DNA of 5,182 bases from Streptosporangiaceae bacterium (GTDB taxonomy: Bacteria; Actinomycetota; Actinomycetes; Streptosporangiales; Streptosporangiaceae): the NCBI GenBank assembly GCA_030040475.1, contig JASHTQ010000655.1:1-5182 (forward strand), read 5' to 3'. A program made the position numbers and the translations under genes. Of this stretch, positions 1 through 4,573 are shown in pieces. Position 1 is the first letter of the stretch; every line of letters starts with the position of its first letter. The notes beneath the pieces were generated by a model that saw nothing but the letters and a program-made list of their open reading frames with translations, was not told the DNA's origin and ran no database searches.

Positions 1-456
1 CGCGGCGACGTGCGCGCGGCGATCATCTCGCTGCTGAGCGAGGGGCCGCGCAACGGCTACCAGATCATCCAGGAGATCGGCGAGCGCACCGGCGGCCTGT
101 GGCGGGTGAGCTCCGGCTCCGTCTACCCCGCGATCTCCCAGCTGGCGGACGAGGGGCTGATCGAGCCCACCGACGGCGACGGGCGCAGGCTGTTCGCGCT
201 GACCCGGGCGGGCCGCGAGTACGCCGCGCAGAACGCCGGGCAACTCGCCCGGGTCTGGGAGGCCGGCGCCGGGGACGCCCGGCTCGGCGAGTTCCTGGAG
301 TACCGCGAGCTGATCGGGCAGCTGGCCGCCGCGACCTGGCAGGTCAACGACGTCGGCACCCAGGCGCAGCGCGAGGAGGCCAAGCGGGTGCTCACCCGGG
401 CCCGCCAGTCGCTGTACCGGCTGCTGGCCGCCGGCGACTACGGCGAGGACGGCTGA
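1..456 (+). CDS. PadR-family transcriptional regulator, 5'-truncated by the window
   Basis: This is a winged-helix DNA-binding repressor of the PadR family. The reading frame is open from base 1 and ends at TGA 454-456. The GTG at 10 is not the likely start, because the codons before it (R-G-D) match the usual entry into the PadR winged helix, so the N-terminus lies outside the window. Visible marks, numbered from the first codon here, are N-G-Y-Q at 18-21, the S-G-S-V-Y-P recognition-helix signature at 38-43, L-x-x-E-G-L-I at 48-54, and the wing with R-R-L-F-A-L-T at 62-68. The family's C-terminal dimerisation helices follow from about 85 to 145. It runs directly into the DtxR-like gene. PadR proteins can regulate SIP genes, as E. 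coli YqjI does for yqjH, but the metal-binding N-terminal tail of YqjI cannot be checked here. The family call is firm; the target is inference. Confidence 0.9.
   Translation, partial: RGDVRAAIISLLSEGPRNGYQIIQEIGERTGGLWRVSSGSVYPAISQLADEGLIEPTDGDGRRLFALTRAGREYAAQNAGQLARVWEAGAGDARLGEFLEYRELIGQLAAATWQVNDVGTQAQREEAKRVLTRARQSLYRLLAAGDYGEDG
445..449 (+). promoter_or_regulatory. Ribosome binding site for the DtxR-like gene
   Basis: GAGGA lies inside the last codons of the padR gene, 8 nt before the GTG at 458. It supports that GTG as the start. It also suggests that the regulator is translated from the same message as padR, with only one base between the padR stop and the new start. Confidence 0.55.
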
Positions 457-457
457 C

Positions 458-835
458 GTGCCCCCGCGCGCGGTCGAGGCGTACCTCCGCACGATCCAGG
501 CCCTCGCCGACGACGGCGTCGAGGTCATCCAGGCTCGGATAGCCGAGCGGCTTGGCAACAAGGCACCGACGGTGTCGCGGATGGTCGACCGCCTCACGGC
601 CGACGGATACGTGCGGCGCTCCGGTCGATCCATCCACCTCACCGACCGGGGGCGGCAGGTCGCGGCCGAGGTCACCAGGAAGCACCGCCTCGCCAGCCGG
701 CTGCTGGTGGACGTCCTCGGCATCCCCGACGAACTGGCCCGAGAGGAAGCAGGCCGCTGGGAGCACGTGATGTCGGACGACGTGGCATCCCGGATCGCCG
801 CCCTGCTGGCAGGCCATGCCTCGCCGCGGGCCTGA
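458..835 (+). CDS. Short DtxR-family regulator with most metal ligands missing
   Basis: This 125-residue protein matches the first two domains of DtxR/IdeR: a winged helix-turn-helix (about 1-70) and the start of the dimerisation domain (about 71-120, with K-H-R-L-A at 75-79 and R-W-E-H-V-M-S-D at 100-107). DtxR is 226 residues; this one stops where the linker to the SH3-like third domain would begin, so it resembles two-domain MntR in layout. Against DtxR (my own hand alignment), His79, Glu105 and His106 are kept as H76, E102 and H103. Met10, Glu83, His98 and Cys102 are replaced by A8, S80, R95 and G99. The MntR-type ligands Asp8, Glu11 and Glu99 are absent too. In the recognition helix, DtxR Ser37 and Gln43 become K35 and R41. 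The GTG start follows the padR stop by one base. It is probably co-transcribed with padR. Metal-independent or altered regulation is inference. Confidence 0.85.
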   Translation: MPPRAVEAYLRTIQALADDGVEVIQARIAERLGNKAPTVSRMVDRLTADGYVRRSGRSIHLTDRGRQVAAEVTRKHRLASRLLVDVLGIPDELAREEAGRWEHVMSDDVASRIAALLAGHASPRA

Positions 836-842
836 TCCATCC

Positions 843-872
843 TGGACAAGTAAGGTAAGCCTAACCTAACCT
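843..872 (+). promoter_or_regulatory. Candidate promoter of the SIP gene
   Basis: TGGACA (843-848) is one base off the TTGACA -35 consensus. TAACCT (867-872), 18 bp downstream, fits the loose actinobacterial TANNNT -10. Transcription would start near 879-880 and leave a leader of about 50 nt. The iron box fills the spacer and touches the -10, which is the usual place for repression by DtxR/IdeR proteins. The assignment is by eye only. Confidence 0.45.
851..869 (+). promoter_or_regulatory. DtxR/IdeR iron box
   Basis: TAAGGTAAGCCTAACCTAA matches the 19-bp DtxR/IdeR consensus TTAGGTTAGGCTAACCTAA at 16 of 19 positions; the right half is perfect. It lies 61 bp before the SIP start codon. In actinobacteria such boxes are bound by Fe(II)-loaded DtxR/IdeR/DmdR to shut off iron-uptake genes. 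The most likely binder is the genome's main iron regulator rather than the ligand-poor protein encoded just upstream. The CCTAA half-site recurs in tandem (860-869) and continues as a partial third copy to 872. Confidence 0.88.
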
Positions 873-881
873 GGGCTAGGC

Positions 882-900
882 GGACCGGCGCGGCCGGTCC
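882..900 (+). repeat. Perfect 8-bp hairpin in the SIP leader
   Basis: GGACCGGC (882-889) and GCCGGTCC (893-900) are exact inverted repeats around a 3-nt loop. The hairpin lies between the iron box and the ribosome binding site, so it would be in the 5' untranslated RNA. No T-tract follows, so a classical intrinsic terminator is unlikely. It could be an mRNA-stabilising element, an attenuator, or a DNA operator for one of the two upstream regulators. Confidence 0.6.
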
Positions 901-909
901 CAGGTCCCA
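896..909 (+). repeat. Tandem 7-bp repeat GGTCCCA x2
   Basis: GGTCCCA occurs twice head to tail at 896-902 and 903-909. The first copy overlaps the right arm of the leader hairpin, so GGACC at 882-886 could pair with GGTCC in either copy. This gives two possible leader folds. Whether it matters is unknown; a 7-bp tandem repeat can arise by chance in such GC-rich DNA. Confidence 0.5.
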
Positions 910-917
910 CGTTCAGC

Positions 918-925
918 GAGAGAGG
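918..925 (+). promoter_or_regulatory. Ribosome binding site of the SIP gene
   Basis: GAGAGAGG ends 5 nt before the ATG at 931, which fixes that ATG as the start. A GTG two codons earlier, at 925, overlaps this site and is not usable with it. Confidence 0.75.
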
Positions 926-930
926 TGACG

Positions 931-1767
931 ATGACCGAATCGACGACCAGCCTGGCGGGCCGGACCCGGCCGGCCCGCCCGCAGGCGGTTCTGGCCGTGC
1001 TTGGCCGGGAGTGGCTCAGCCCGCACACGGTACGGATCACCGCGGGCGGGCCAGGGTTCGACGCGCTGCGGATGAACGAGTTCACCGACAAGTACGCGAA
1101 GATCATCTTCGCCGACCCGGGCCTGGGGCTCACGCCGCCCTACGACCTGGCGGCGCTGCGGGAGTCGCTCCCGCCCGACCGGCAGCCGGTGACCCGGACG
1201 TACACGCTGCGGCGGGCTGACGCGCGGCGCCGGCAGCTCGCGATCGACTTCGTGGTGCACGGGGACGAGGGGATCGCCGCGCCGTGGGCCGCGCGCGCGG
1301 AGCCCGGCGACATCCTCACCCTGTCCGGCGCCGGCGGTGCCTACCGCCCGGATCCCGGCAGCGACTGGCACCTGTTCGCCGGGGACGAGTCGGCGCTGCC
1401 CGCGATCTGCTCCGCCCTGGAGGCGCTGCCAGGCGACGCGCGCGGGATCGCCTATCTCGAGACGTGCGACCCCGGCGAGTACCTCGACGCGACGCCGCCA
1501 AGCGGCGTGCAGGTCGTCTGGCTGCACCGGCCCCGGCCAGGTAGCCAGCCCCGGCTGCTCGCCGACGCGCTGCTGGCCGGACCCTGGCCGTCCGGCCGGG
1601 CCGACGTGTTCGCCCACGGCGAGCGGGAGTCGATGAAGGCGGTCCGTTCGGCCCTCAAGGCCCGGCTCGGCGACGGTGGCCAGCTGTCCCTGTCGGGCTA
1701 CTGGGCAGCCGGCCGGACCGAGGACGTGTTCCAGTCAGAGAAGCGCCTGCCGATCGGGCAGATCTAA
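931..1767 (+). CDS. Siderophore-interacting protein (ferric-siderophore reductase, ViuB/YqjH-like)
   Basis: This 278-residue cytoplasmic flavoprotein is predicted to reduce Fe(III)-siderophores with NAD(P)H and so release iron after uptake. The N-terminal FAD-binding barrel (about 12-140) holds the flavin motif R-T-Y-T at 89-92, the F-V-V-H-G-D strand at 107-112 and S-G-A-G-G-A-Y at 132-138. The C-terminal SIP domain starts with the G-D-E-S-A-L-P-A-I signature at 151-159. It has H-G-E at 229-231 in the usual V-A-G-E position and ends with G-Y-W-A-A-G-R-T-E-D at 256-265 and a final E-K-R. The length is normal for the family. A strong ribosome binding site marks ATG 931. The iron box upstream predicts induction under iron starvation. 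No transporter or siderophore biosynthesis gene is visible next to it. Its last 33 bp overlap the convergent mug gene. Confidence 0.95.
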   Translation: MTESTTSLAGRTRPARPQAVLAVLGREWLSPHTVRITAGGPGFDALRMNEFTDKYAKIIFADPGLGLTPPYDLAALRESLPPDRQPVTRTYTLRRADARRRQLAIDFVVHGDEGIAAPWAARAEPGDILTLSGAGGAYRPDPGSDWHLFAGDESALPAICSALEALPGDARGIAYLETCDPGEYLDATPPSGVQVVWLHRPRPGSQPRLLADALLAGPWPSGRADVFAHGERESMKAVRSALKARLGDGGQLSLSGYWAAGRTEDVFQSEKRLPIGQI

Positions 1768-2373
1768 CGTCGCGTCTCCTAGCCGCCCCGAGCGGTCGGG
1801 GAGACCCGCGGCCACCCGCAGCCTGGCGAACTCGATGGCGAGCGCCCGGGGAGGATAGTGCGCGTTGAGGCCGCTCGGGTTGGGCAGTATCCAGAGCCTC
1901 GTCGACCCGATCGTGTCCTCCTGGAGACCGACTGCCGCGTCCGGCCGGCCGAAGGCGGCGCGGTACGCCGTCACTCCCAGCACCGCCAGCCATTGGGGAC
2001 GCCGGGCCAGCACACGCCTGCGCAGCAGCCGGCCGCCCTCGACGAATTCCGCCTTGGTCAGCTCGGCGACGCCGACGGTCGGGCGGCGGACCAGGCTGGT
2101 CAGGCCAAGTCCCAGGGCCAGCAGCTCGGGCGCTTCGCGCGGGGCCAGGCGGCGAGGCGTGAACCCGGACTCATACAGCGCCGGCCACCAGCGATCGCTC
2201 GGCGTCGCGAACGGCGCGCCGGCCGCGGCGGAGGAAAGCCCCGGGTTAGCGCCGCAGAACAGCACCACCAGGTCGTCGGCGATCACGTCGGCGAGGCGAG
2301 CCCGCCGAGCGGCTTCCAGCTCCGCCGCGGAGAACCGCTTGCCGCGGGCAGCTGGCGGTTTGCCCGGCATCAT
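1735..2373 (-). CDS. mug: G/U mismatch-specific uracil-DNA glycosylase (Mug)
   Basis: This 212-residue DNA repair enzyme removes uracil, and related adducts such as ethenocytosine, from mispairs with guanine, starting base-excision repair. It has the family's F-C-G-A-N-P-G-L motif at 39-46, where N43 corresponds to the water-positioning Asn18 of E. coli Mug. D-R-W-W-P-A-L at 60-66, G-F-T-P-R at 70-74 and G-L-T-S-L-V-x-R-P-T at 90-99 follow. A-V-L-G at 130-133 and the minor-groove motif N-P-S-G-L-N at 165-170 complete the core. The start is ATG 2373, placed 5 nt after a GGAGG; an ATG-ATG pair leaves 2370 possible. A GTG at 2409 would add 12 residues with no family support. The C-terminal tail from about 188 goes beyond the core and overlaps the SIP gene tail to tail. 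It is divergent from the DeoR gene. Confidence 0.93.
   Translation of the reverse strand: MMPGKPPAARGKRFSAAELEAARRARLADVIADDLVVLFCGANPGLSSAAAGAPFATPSDRWWPALYESGFTPRRLAPREAPELLALGLGLTSLVRRPTVGVAELTKAEFVEGGRLLRRRVLARRPQWLAVLGVTAYRAAFGRPDAAVGLQEDTIGSTRLWILPNPSGLNAHYPPRALAIEFARLRVAAGLPDRSGRLGDATLDLPDRQALL
1786..1801 (+). terminator. Hairpin after the SIP gene, possible T-less terminator
   Basis: CCCCGA-GCGG-TCGGGG is a perfect 6-bp stem with a 4-nt loop, 18 nt after the SIP stop. It has no T-tract on either strand, which is common for actinobacterial terminators but makes the call weak. It lies inside the 3' end of mug, where the same bases are codons on the other strand. Confidence 0.35.
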
Positions 2374-2378
2374 CCGCA

Positions 2379-2383
2379 CCTCC
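2379..2383 (-). promoter_or_regulatory. Ribosome binding site of mug
   Basis: On the minus strand GGAGG is followed by TGCGG and the ATG at 2373, giving 5-nt spacing. This decides the start against the GTG 36 nt further upstream. Confidence 0.75.
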
Positions 2384-2389
2384 GGTCGA

Positions 2390-2419
2390 AAGGTAGCCCT
2401 GGCCGGCACCGTCTAACAA
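2390..2419 (-). promoter_or_regulatory. Weak candidate promoter for mug
   Basis: Read on the minus strand, TTGTTA (2419-2414) and TACCTT (2395-2390) are 18 bp apart. They match the -35 consensus at 4 of 6 positions and the TANNNT -10 pattern. The start of transcription would fall near 2383, right at the ribosome binding site, which is uncomfortably close. Treat this as a guess. Confidence 0.22.
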
Positions 2420-2497
2420 GACACTGTGGAGGCGACCCGAACGGTGCCGACCGTATCCGCGGTCGTGAGCGGATGCATACAACAACTATGTTCGTGC

Positions 2498-2514
2498 GTA
2501 CATGTTACATGTAC
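2498..2514 (+). promoter_or_regulatory. 17-bp palindrome, probable DeoR-type operator
   Basis: GTACATGTTACATGTAC has two exact 8-bp arms around a single central base. It can also be read as a tandem repeat of TACATGT (2499-2505, 2506-2512). It stands in a locally AT-rich stretch that contrasts with the GC-rich surroundings and ends 10 bp before the DeoR-family start codon. Position and symmetry suggest autoregulation by that protein. Control of mug, 125 bp away on the other side, is less likely. Confidence 0.65.
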
Positions 2515-2517
2515 CAT
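2512..2517 (+). promoter_or_regulatory. Candidate -10 of a leaderless deoR-family transcript
   Basis: TACCAT fits TANNNT and ends exactly 7 bp before ATG 2525, the spacing typical of leaderless actinobacterial genes. The gene has only a poor AGGG (2518-2521) three bases before the ATG, which agrees with leaderless translation. I find no clear -35. The palindrome overlaps this hexamer, so a bound repressor would block it. Confidence 0.35.
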
Positions 2518-2524
2518 AGGGCTG

Positions 2525-3283
2525 ATGGATGCAGCGCAGCGGTTGAGCGGGCTGGTCGAGGTCTTGCGCCGGGACGGCAGGGTCGATGTCGCGACCGCGG
2601 CCGCGGAGTTCGGCACGGCGGAGCTGACGATCCGCCGCGACCTGGACGCGCTGGTCGCGCGCGGTATGGCGCGGCGGGTGCGGGGCGGCGCGGTGAACAT
2701 GCTGATGCGCGGCGAGGAGCTGCCGTTCGCGATGCGCGAGGTCGAGGCCACCGGCAGCAAGCGGCGCATCGCCGCGGCGGTGGCGGAACTGATCGCCGAC
2801 GGCGAGGCCGTCGGCCTGGACAGCGGCACCACGGTGACGCAGACGGCCCGCGCGCTGGCCGGCCGGCGGCTGACGGTGATGCCGGTGTCGCTGCACGCGG
2901 CGATGGCGCTGGCCGGATCGGCGTCGGTCCGGCTGATACTGCCCGGGGGTGAGGCCCGTCCCGGGGAGCTTGCCATGGTAGGCCCGCTGACCCTGGCCAG
3001 CATCGCGGCCCTGCGCTTCGACACGGTCGTGCTGGGCTGCTGCGGCGTGTCGCCGGAAGGTCGCGTGATGGCCCACGACCTTGGCGACGCCGCGGTCAAG
3101 CAGGCGCTGCTCGCCTCGGGCGCGCGCAGCGTGCTCGCCGTTGACGGCTCCAAGTTCGGTCGCGGCGCGCTGGCCGTGGTCTGCGAGCTGGCCGCGGTCG
3201 ACGTGCTCGTCACCGACCACAGCGCCCCGGCGCAGGCAGTGGCGGCGCTGCAGGCCGCGGGGGTGCAGGTACACCGTGCCTGA
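2525..3283 (+). CDS. DeoR/GlpR-family transcriptional repressor
   Basis: This 252-residue sugar-metabolism regulator has an N-terminal DeoR helix-turn-helix (about 5-57). Its signature runs from E-L-T-I-R-R-D-L-D at 33-41 to R-R-V-R-G-G-A at 50-56. The sugar-phosphate-sensing domain (about 75-232) shows G-L-D-S-G-T-T-V at 97-104, L-P-G-G at 139-142, D-L-G-D-A-A-V-K-Q at 185-193 and V-D-G-S-K-F-G-R at 206-213. Length is normal. ATG 2525 is chosen because DeoR proteins begin a few residues before the R-L-x-x-L-V helix. The frame is open back to a GTG at 2426, but that would add 33 unrelated, cysteine-rich residues running through the palindrome. The effector is not visible, since no sugar kinase or transporter lies next to it. 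The HAD hydrolase downstream may be a sugar-phosphatase partner, which is inference. Confidence 0.93.
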   Translation: MDAAQRLSGLVEVLRRDGRVDVATAAAEFGTAELTIRRDLDALVARGMARRVRGGAVNMLMRGEELPFAMREVEATGSKRRIAAAVAELIADGEAVGLDSGTTVTQTARALAGRRLTVMPVSLHAAMALAGSASVRLILPGGEARPGELAMVGPLTLASIAALRFDTVVLGCCGVSPEGRVMAHDLGDAAVKQALLASGARSVLAVDGSKFGRGALAVVCELAAVDVLVTDHSAPAQAVAALQAAGVQVHRA

Positions 3284-3362
3284 CCTGAAGTGCCAGCCCG
3301 CGATGGCACAGGCTCTGCGCGAGGGCCGGCCCGGCGCGCGCGGCATCCGGCCGGCCAGATGA
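3276..3362 (+). CDS. Possible 28-codon bridging reading frame
   Basis: A GTG at 3276 overlaps the end of the deoR-family gene by 8 bp. Its frame runs 28 codons to TGA 3360-3362, which overlaps the HAD start as ATGA. About 24 of 28 third positions are G or C, like a real gene. A weak CAGGT lies 6 nt upstream of the GTG. The peptide is basic, rich in Arg, Gly and Pro, and I do not recognise it. It may be a leader that couples translation of the two genes, or chance in high-GC DNA. Confidence 0.25.
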   Translation: MPDLKCQPAMAQALREGRPGARGIRPAR

Positions 3363-3952
3363 TCTGCCGCCTGCTCGTCGACTACGGCGAGGTCATCAGC
3401 GCCCCGCTCGCGCAGAGCGCGATCACCGACCTGGTCGCCCTCTCCGGCCGGCCGCGCGCCGCGTTCCTCGACCGCTACTGGCGCCACCGGCCCGGGTACG
3501 ACCTCGGCCAGTCGGCCGCCGAGTACTGGTCACAGGTCCTGGACCGCGACCTGAGCGGGGCACCCGGGGTGGTGGGCCGGCTGACGCGCATCGACGTCCA
3601 AGGCTGGCTCCGGCTCAACCCCCTCACCCTGAGCACGGTCCTCGGCCACGCGCGCCGCACAGGCGCCAGGCTGGCGCTGCTGTCCAACGCGCCGGAACCG
3701 ATAGCCTCAGCCATCGACCGCTGCCACTGGTCGCGGCATTTCGACCACCGCTACTACAGCTGCCGCCTTGGTGCCGCCAAACCCGACCCACGGGCATTCC
3801 GGCTCGTGCTGGGCGACCTGGGCGCGCAACCGGACGAGGTCCTGTTCGTCGACGACCGCGCCGAGAACACCCGCTCCGCCCGCGACCTCGGAATGCACGC
3901 CATCACCTTCACCTCCGCCAGTGCCCTGCACCGCAGTCTCCTGGCTGGCTAA
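3359..3952 (+). CDS. HAD-superfamily hydrolase, subfamily IA (YihX-like)
   Basis: This 197-residue hydrolase is probably a small-molecule phosphatase. Motif I is D-Y-G-E-V-I at 8-13: the nucleophile D8 is present, but the second aspartate of D-x-D is Gly, as in YihX-type proteins with D-L-G-N-V. A helical cap of about 75 residues follows. Motif II is L-L-S-N-A at 107-111, motif III is the lysine of A-K-P-D-P at 140-144, and motif IV is F-V-D-D-R-A-E-N at 163-170. ATG 3359 is chosen because the core begins right after it. A GTG at 3290 in the same frame would add 23 unconserved residues. Neither start has a good ribosome binding site, so coupling to upstream translation is possible. It is likely co-transcribed with the deoR-family gene, 75 bp away. 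The substrate is unknown. Confidence 0.88.
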   Translation: MICRLLVDYGEVISAPLAQSAITDLVALSGRPRAAFLDRYWRHRPGYDLGQSAAEYWSQVLDRDLSGAPGVVGRLTRIDVQGWLRLNPLTLSTVLGHARRTGARLALLSNAPEPIASAIDRCHWSRHFDHRYYSCRLGAAKPDPRAFRLVLGDLGAQPDEVLFVDDRAENTRSARDLGMHAITFTSASALHRSLLAG

Positions 3953-3957
3953 CGACG

Positions 3958-4131
3958 AGCTCGGGGATACTGCGGGACCTGTCGCGGCTGTGGACGCGCC
4001 GCACCGGCCAGCCGGAGGAGGAGTTGCTCGTCTCGCTGTGGGAAAACCCGCCGGAAAACGCGATGGAGCGCGGCGCGATCTTCCCGGCGATCGGGCAGGA
4101 ATTATCGTTGCCGGCGCGGGTGACGATCTGA
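3958..4131 (+). pseudogene. 3' remnant of a small tautomerase-like gene
   Basis: The frame of 3958-4131 translates to about 57 protein-like residues ending at TGA 4129-4131. It includes R-D-L-S-R-L-W-T-R-R-T-G, then L-L-V-S-L-W-E-N-P-P-E-N and G-A-I-F-P-A-I-G-Q-E. Third positions are mostly G or C, as in the neighbouring genes. The pattern of a helix ending in R-T-G, a strand, and then E-N-P-P-E-N resembles the C-terminal half of 4-oxalocrotonate tautomerase-type proteins, but I recognise this only loosely. No ATG, GTG or TTG occurs in this frame for at least 240 bp upstream, where the HAD gene uses another frame. The N-terminal strand with the catalytic proline is therefore missing. A TTG at 4024 after GGAGG could start a 36-residue peptide, but that would cut off the helix. 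A decayed gene is the best reading. Confidence 0.5.
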
Positions 4132-4159
4132 GGGCGGCTCGATCGTCATCTCGGTGCAG

Positions 4160-4180
4160 GTGCCGCGATCGGCGCGACAC
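4160..4180 (+). repeat. Imperfect hairpin before the YCII gene
   Basis: GTG-C-CGCG and CGCG-A-CAC can pair around a 5-nt loop with one mismatch. It lies between the remnant and the YCII ribosome binding site, 7 nt before the latter. It could be a weak terminator, an operator or chance. I found no convincing -10/-35 pair for the YCII gene in 4132-4187. Confidence 0.25.
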
Positions 4181-4187
4181 TGGGGAT

Positions 4188-4193
4188 GGGAGG
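4188..4193 (+). promoter_or_regulatory. Ribosome binding site of the YCII gene
   Basis: GGGAGG lies 8 nt before ATG 4202. It decides this start over the in-frame GTG at 4154, which would add 16 residues not seen in the family. Confidence 0.75.
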
Positions 4194-4201
4194 CAACGAC
4201 G

Positions 4202-4573
4202 ATGCGTTACGCACTGCTGATGCACTACCGGGAGCCCGCCGCGGGCGAGATCAGCGAGGAGGCGATCGCGGAGGCCAAGGAGGCGTTCGGCGCCTACGGC
4301 CGGGCGCTGGAGTCCGCCGGGGTGCTGCTGCTGGCCGACGTGCTTCAGCCGTCCGCCGCGACCACGACCGTGACGTGCAGGGACGGCGGGCTTCAGGTGC
4401 AGGACGGGCCGTTCGCCGAGACGAAAGAGGCGCTGGCCGGAATCTTCGTGCTCGACGTGCCCGACCTTGACGCGGCCATCGGCTGGGCCGAGAAGTGTCC
4501 AGGCGCCCAGTGGGGCTTCATCGAGGTACGCCCGACCGCGACCGCCTTCGTCGACGGCGCGTGGACACTCTGA
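4202..4573 (+). CDS. YCII/DGPF-domain protein
   Basis: This 123-residue protein of the YciI-related family has a ferredoxin-like fold. It starts with the hallmark M-R-Y-A-L-L-M-H-Y strand. A helix (about 17-38) and A-G-V-L-L-L-A-D-V-L-Q-P-S at 39-51 follow, then the D-G-P-F-A-E-T-K-E signature at 68-76. G-I-F-V-L-D-V-P-D-L-D-A-A at 80-92 and the I-E-V-R-P strand at 107-111 close the domain. The biochemical role of this branch is not settled. Genes of this type regularly sit next to ECF42 sigma factors and are thought to belong to the same regulon. Here its stop overlaps the sigma factor start, which fits that pattern and implies translational coupling. Confidence 0.92.
   Translation: MRYALLMHYREPAAGEISEEAIAEAKEAFGAYGRALESAGVLLLADVLQPSAATTTVTCRDGGLQVQDGPFAETKEALAGIFVLDVPDLDAAIGWAEKCPGAQWGFIEVRPTATAFVDGAWTL

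Noticed and set aside
871..880. Second iron box overlapping the first, suggested by CCTAACC...GGCTAGG
   Set aside because: The half-sites there face the wrong way (CCTAA to TTAGG) compared with the consensus, so only one box is called.
913..1617. Long minus-strand open frame of 234 codons antisense to the SIP gene
   Set aside because: Its translation is low-complexity Arg/Gly/Pro-rich with no family features, and it lies wholly opposite a clear SIP gene. Such shadows are normal in high-GC DNA.
1858..2952. Plus-strand open frame of 364 codons across mug and the deoR-family gene
   Set aside because: It is antisense to mug and in the wrong frame of the DeoR gene. The translation has no recognisable domain, and both displaced genes have strong family motifs.
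2413..3487. Two long minus-strand open frames (298 and 333 codons) opposite the deoR-family gene
   Set aside because: Their translations are Ser/Ala- or Arg/His-rich with no motifs, while the plus strand encodes a complete DeoR protein.
4040..4064. Repeated GGAAAAC-like words, possibly an ECF promoter or repeat
   Set aside because: They encode the E-N-P-P-E-N stretch of the remnant (GAA AAC twice), which explains the repeat.
4024..4131. TTG start with a GGAGG five bases upstream, giving a 36-residue peptide
   Set aside because: The GGAGGAGGAG is three Glu codons of the remnant, and starting here would discard the conserved-looking helix. It remains possible but is not supported.
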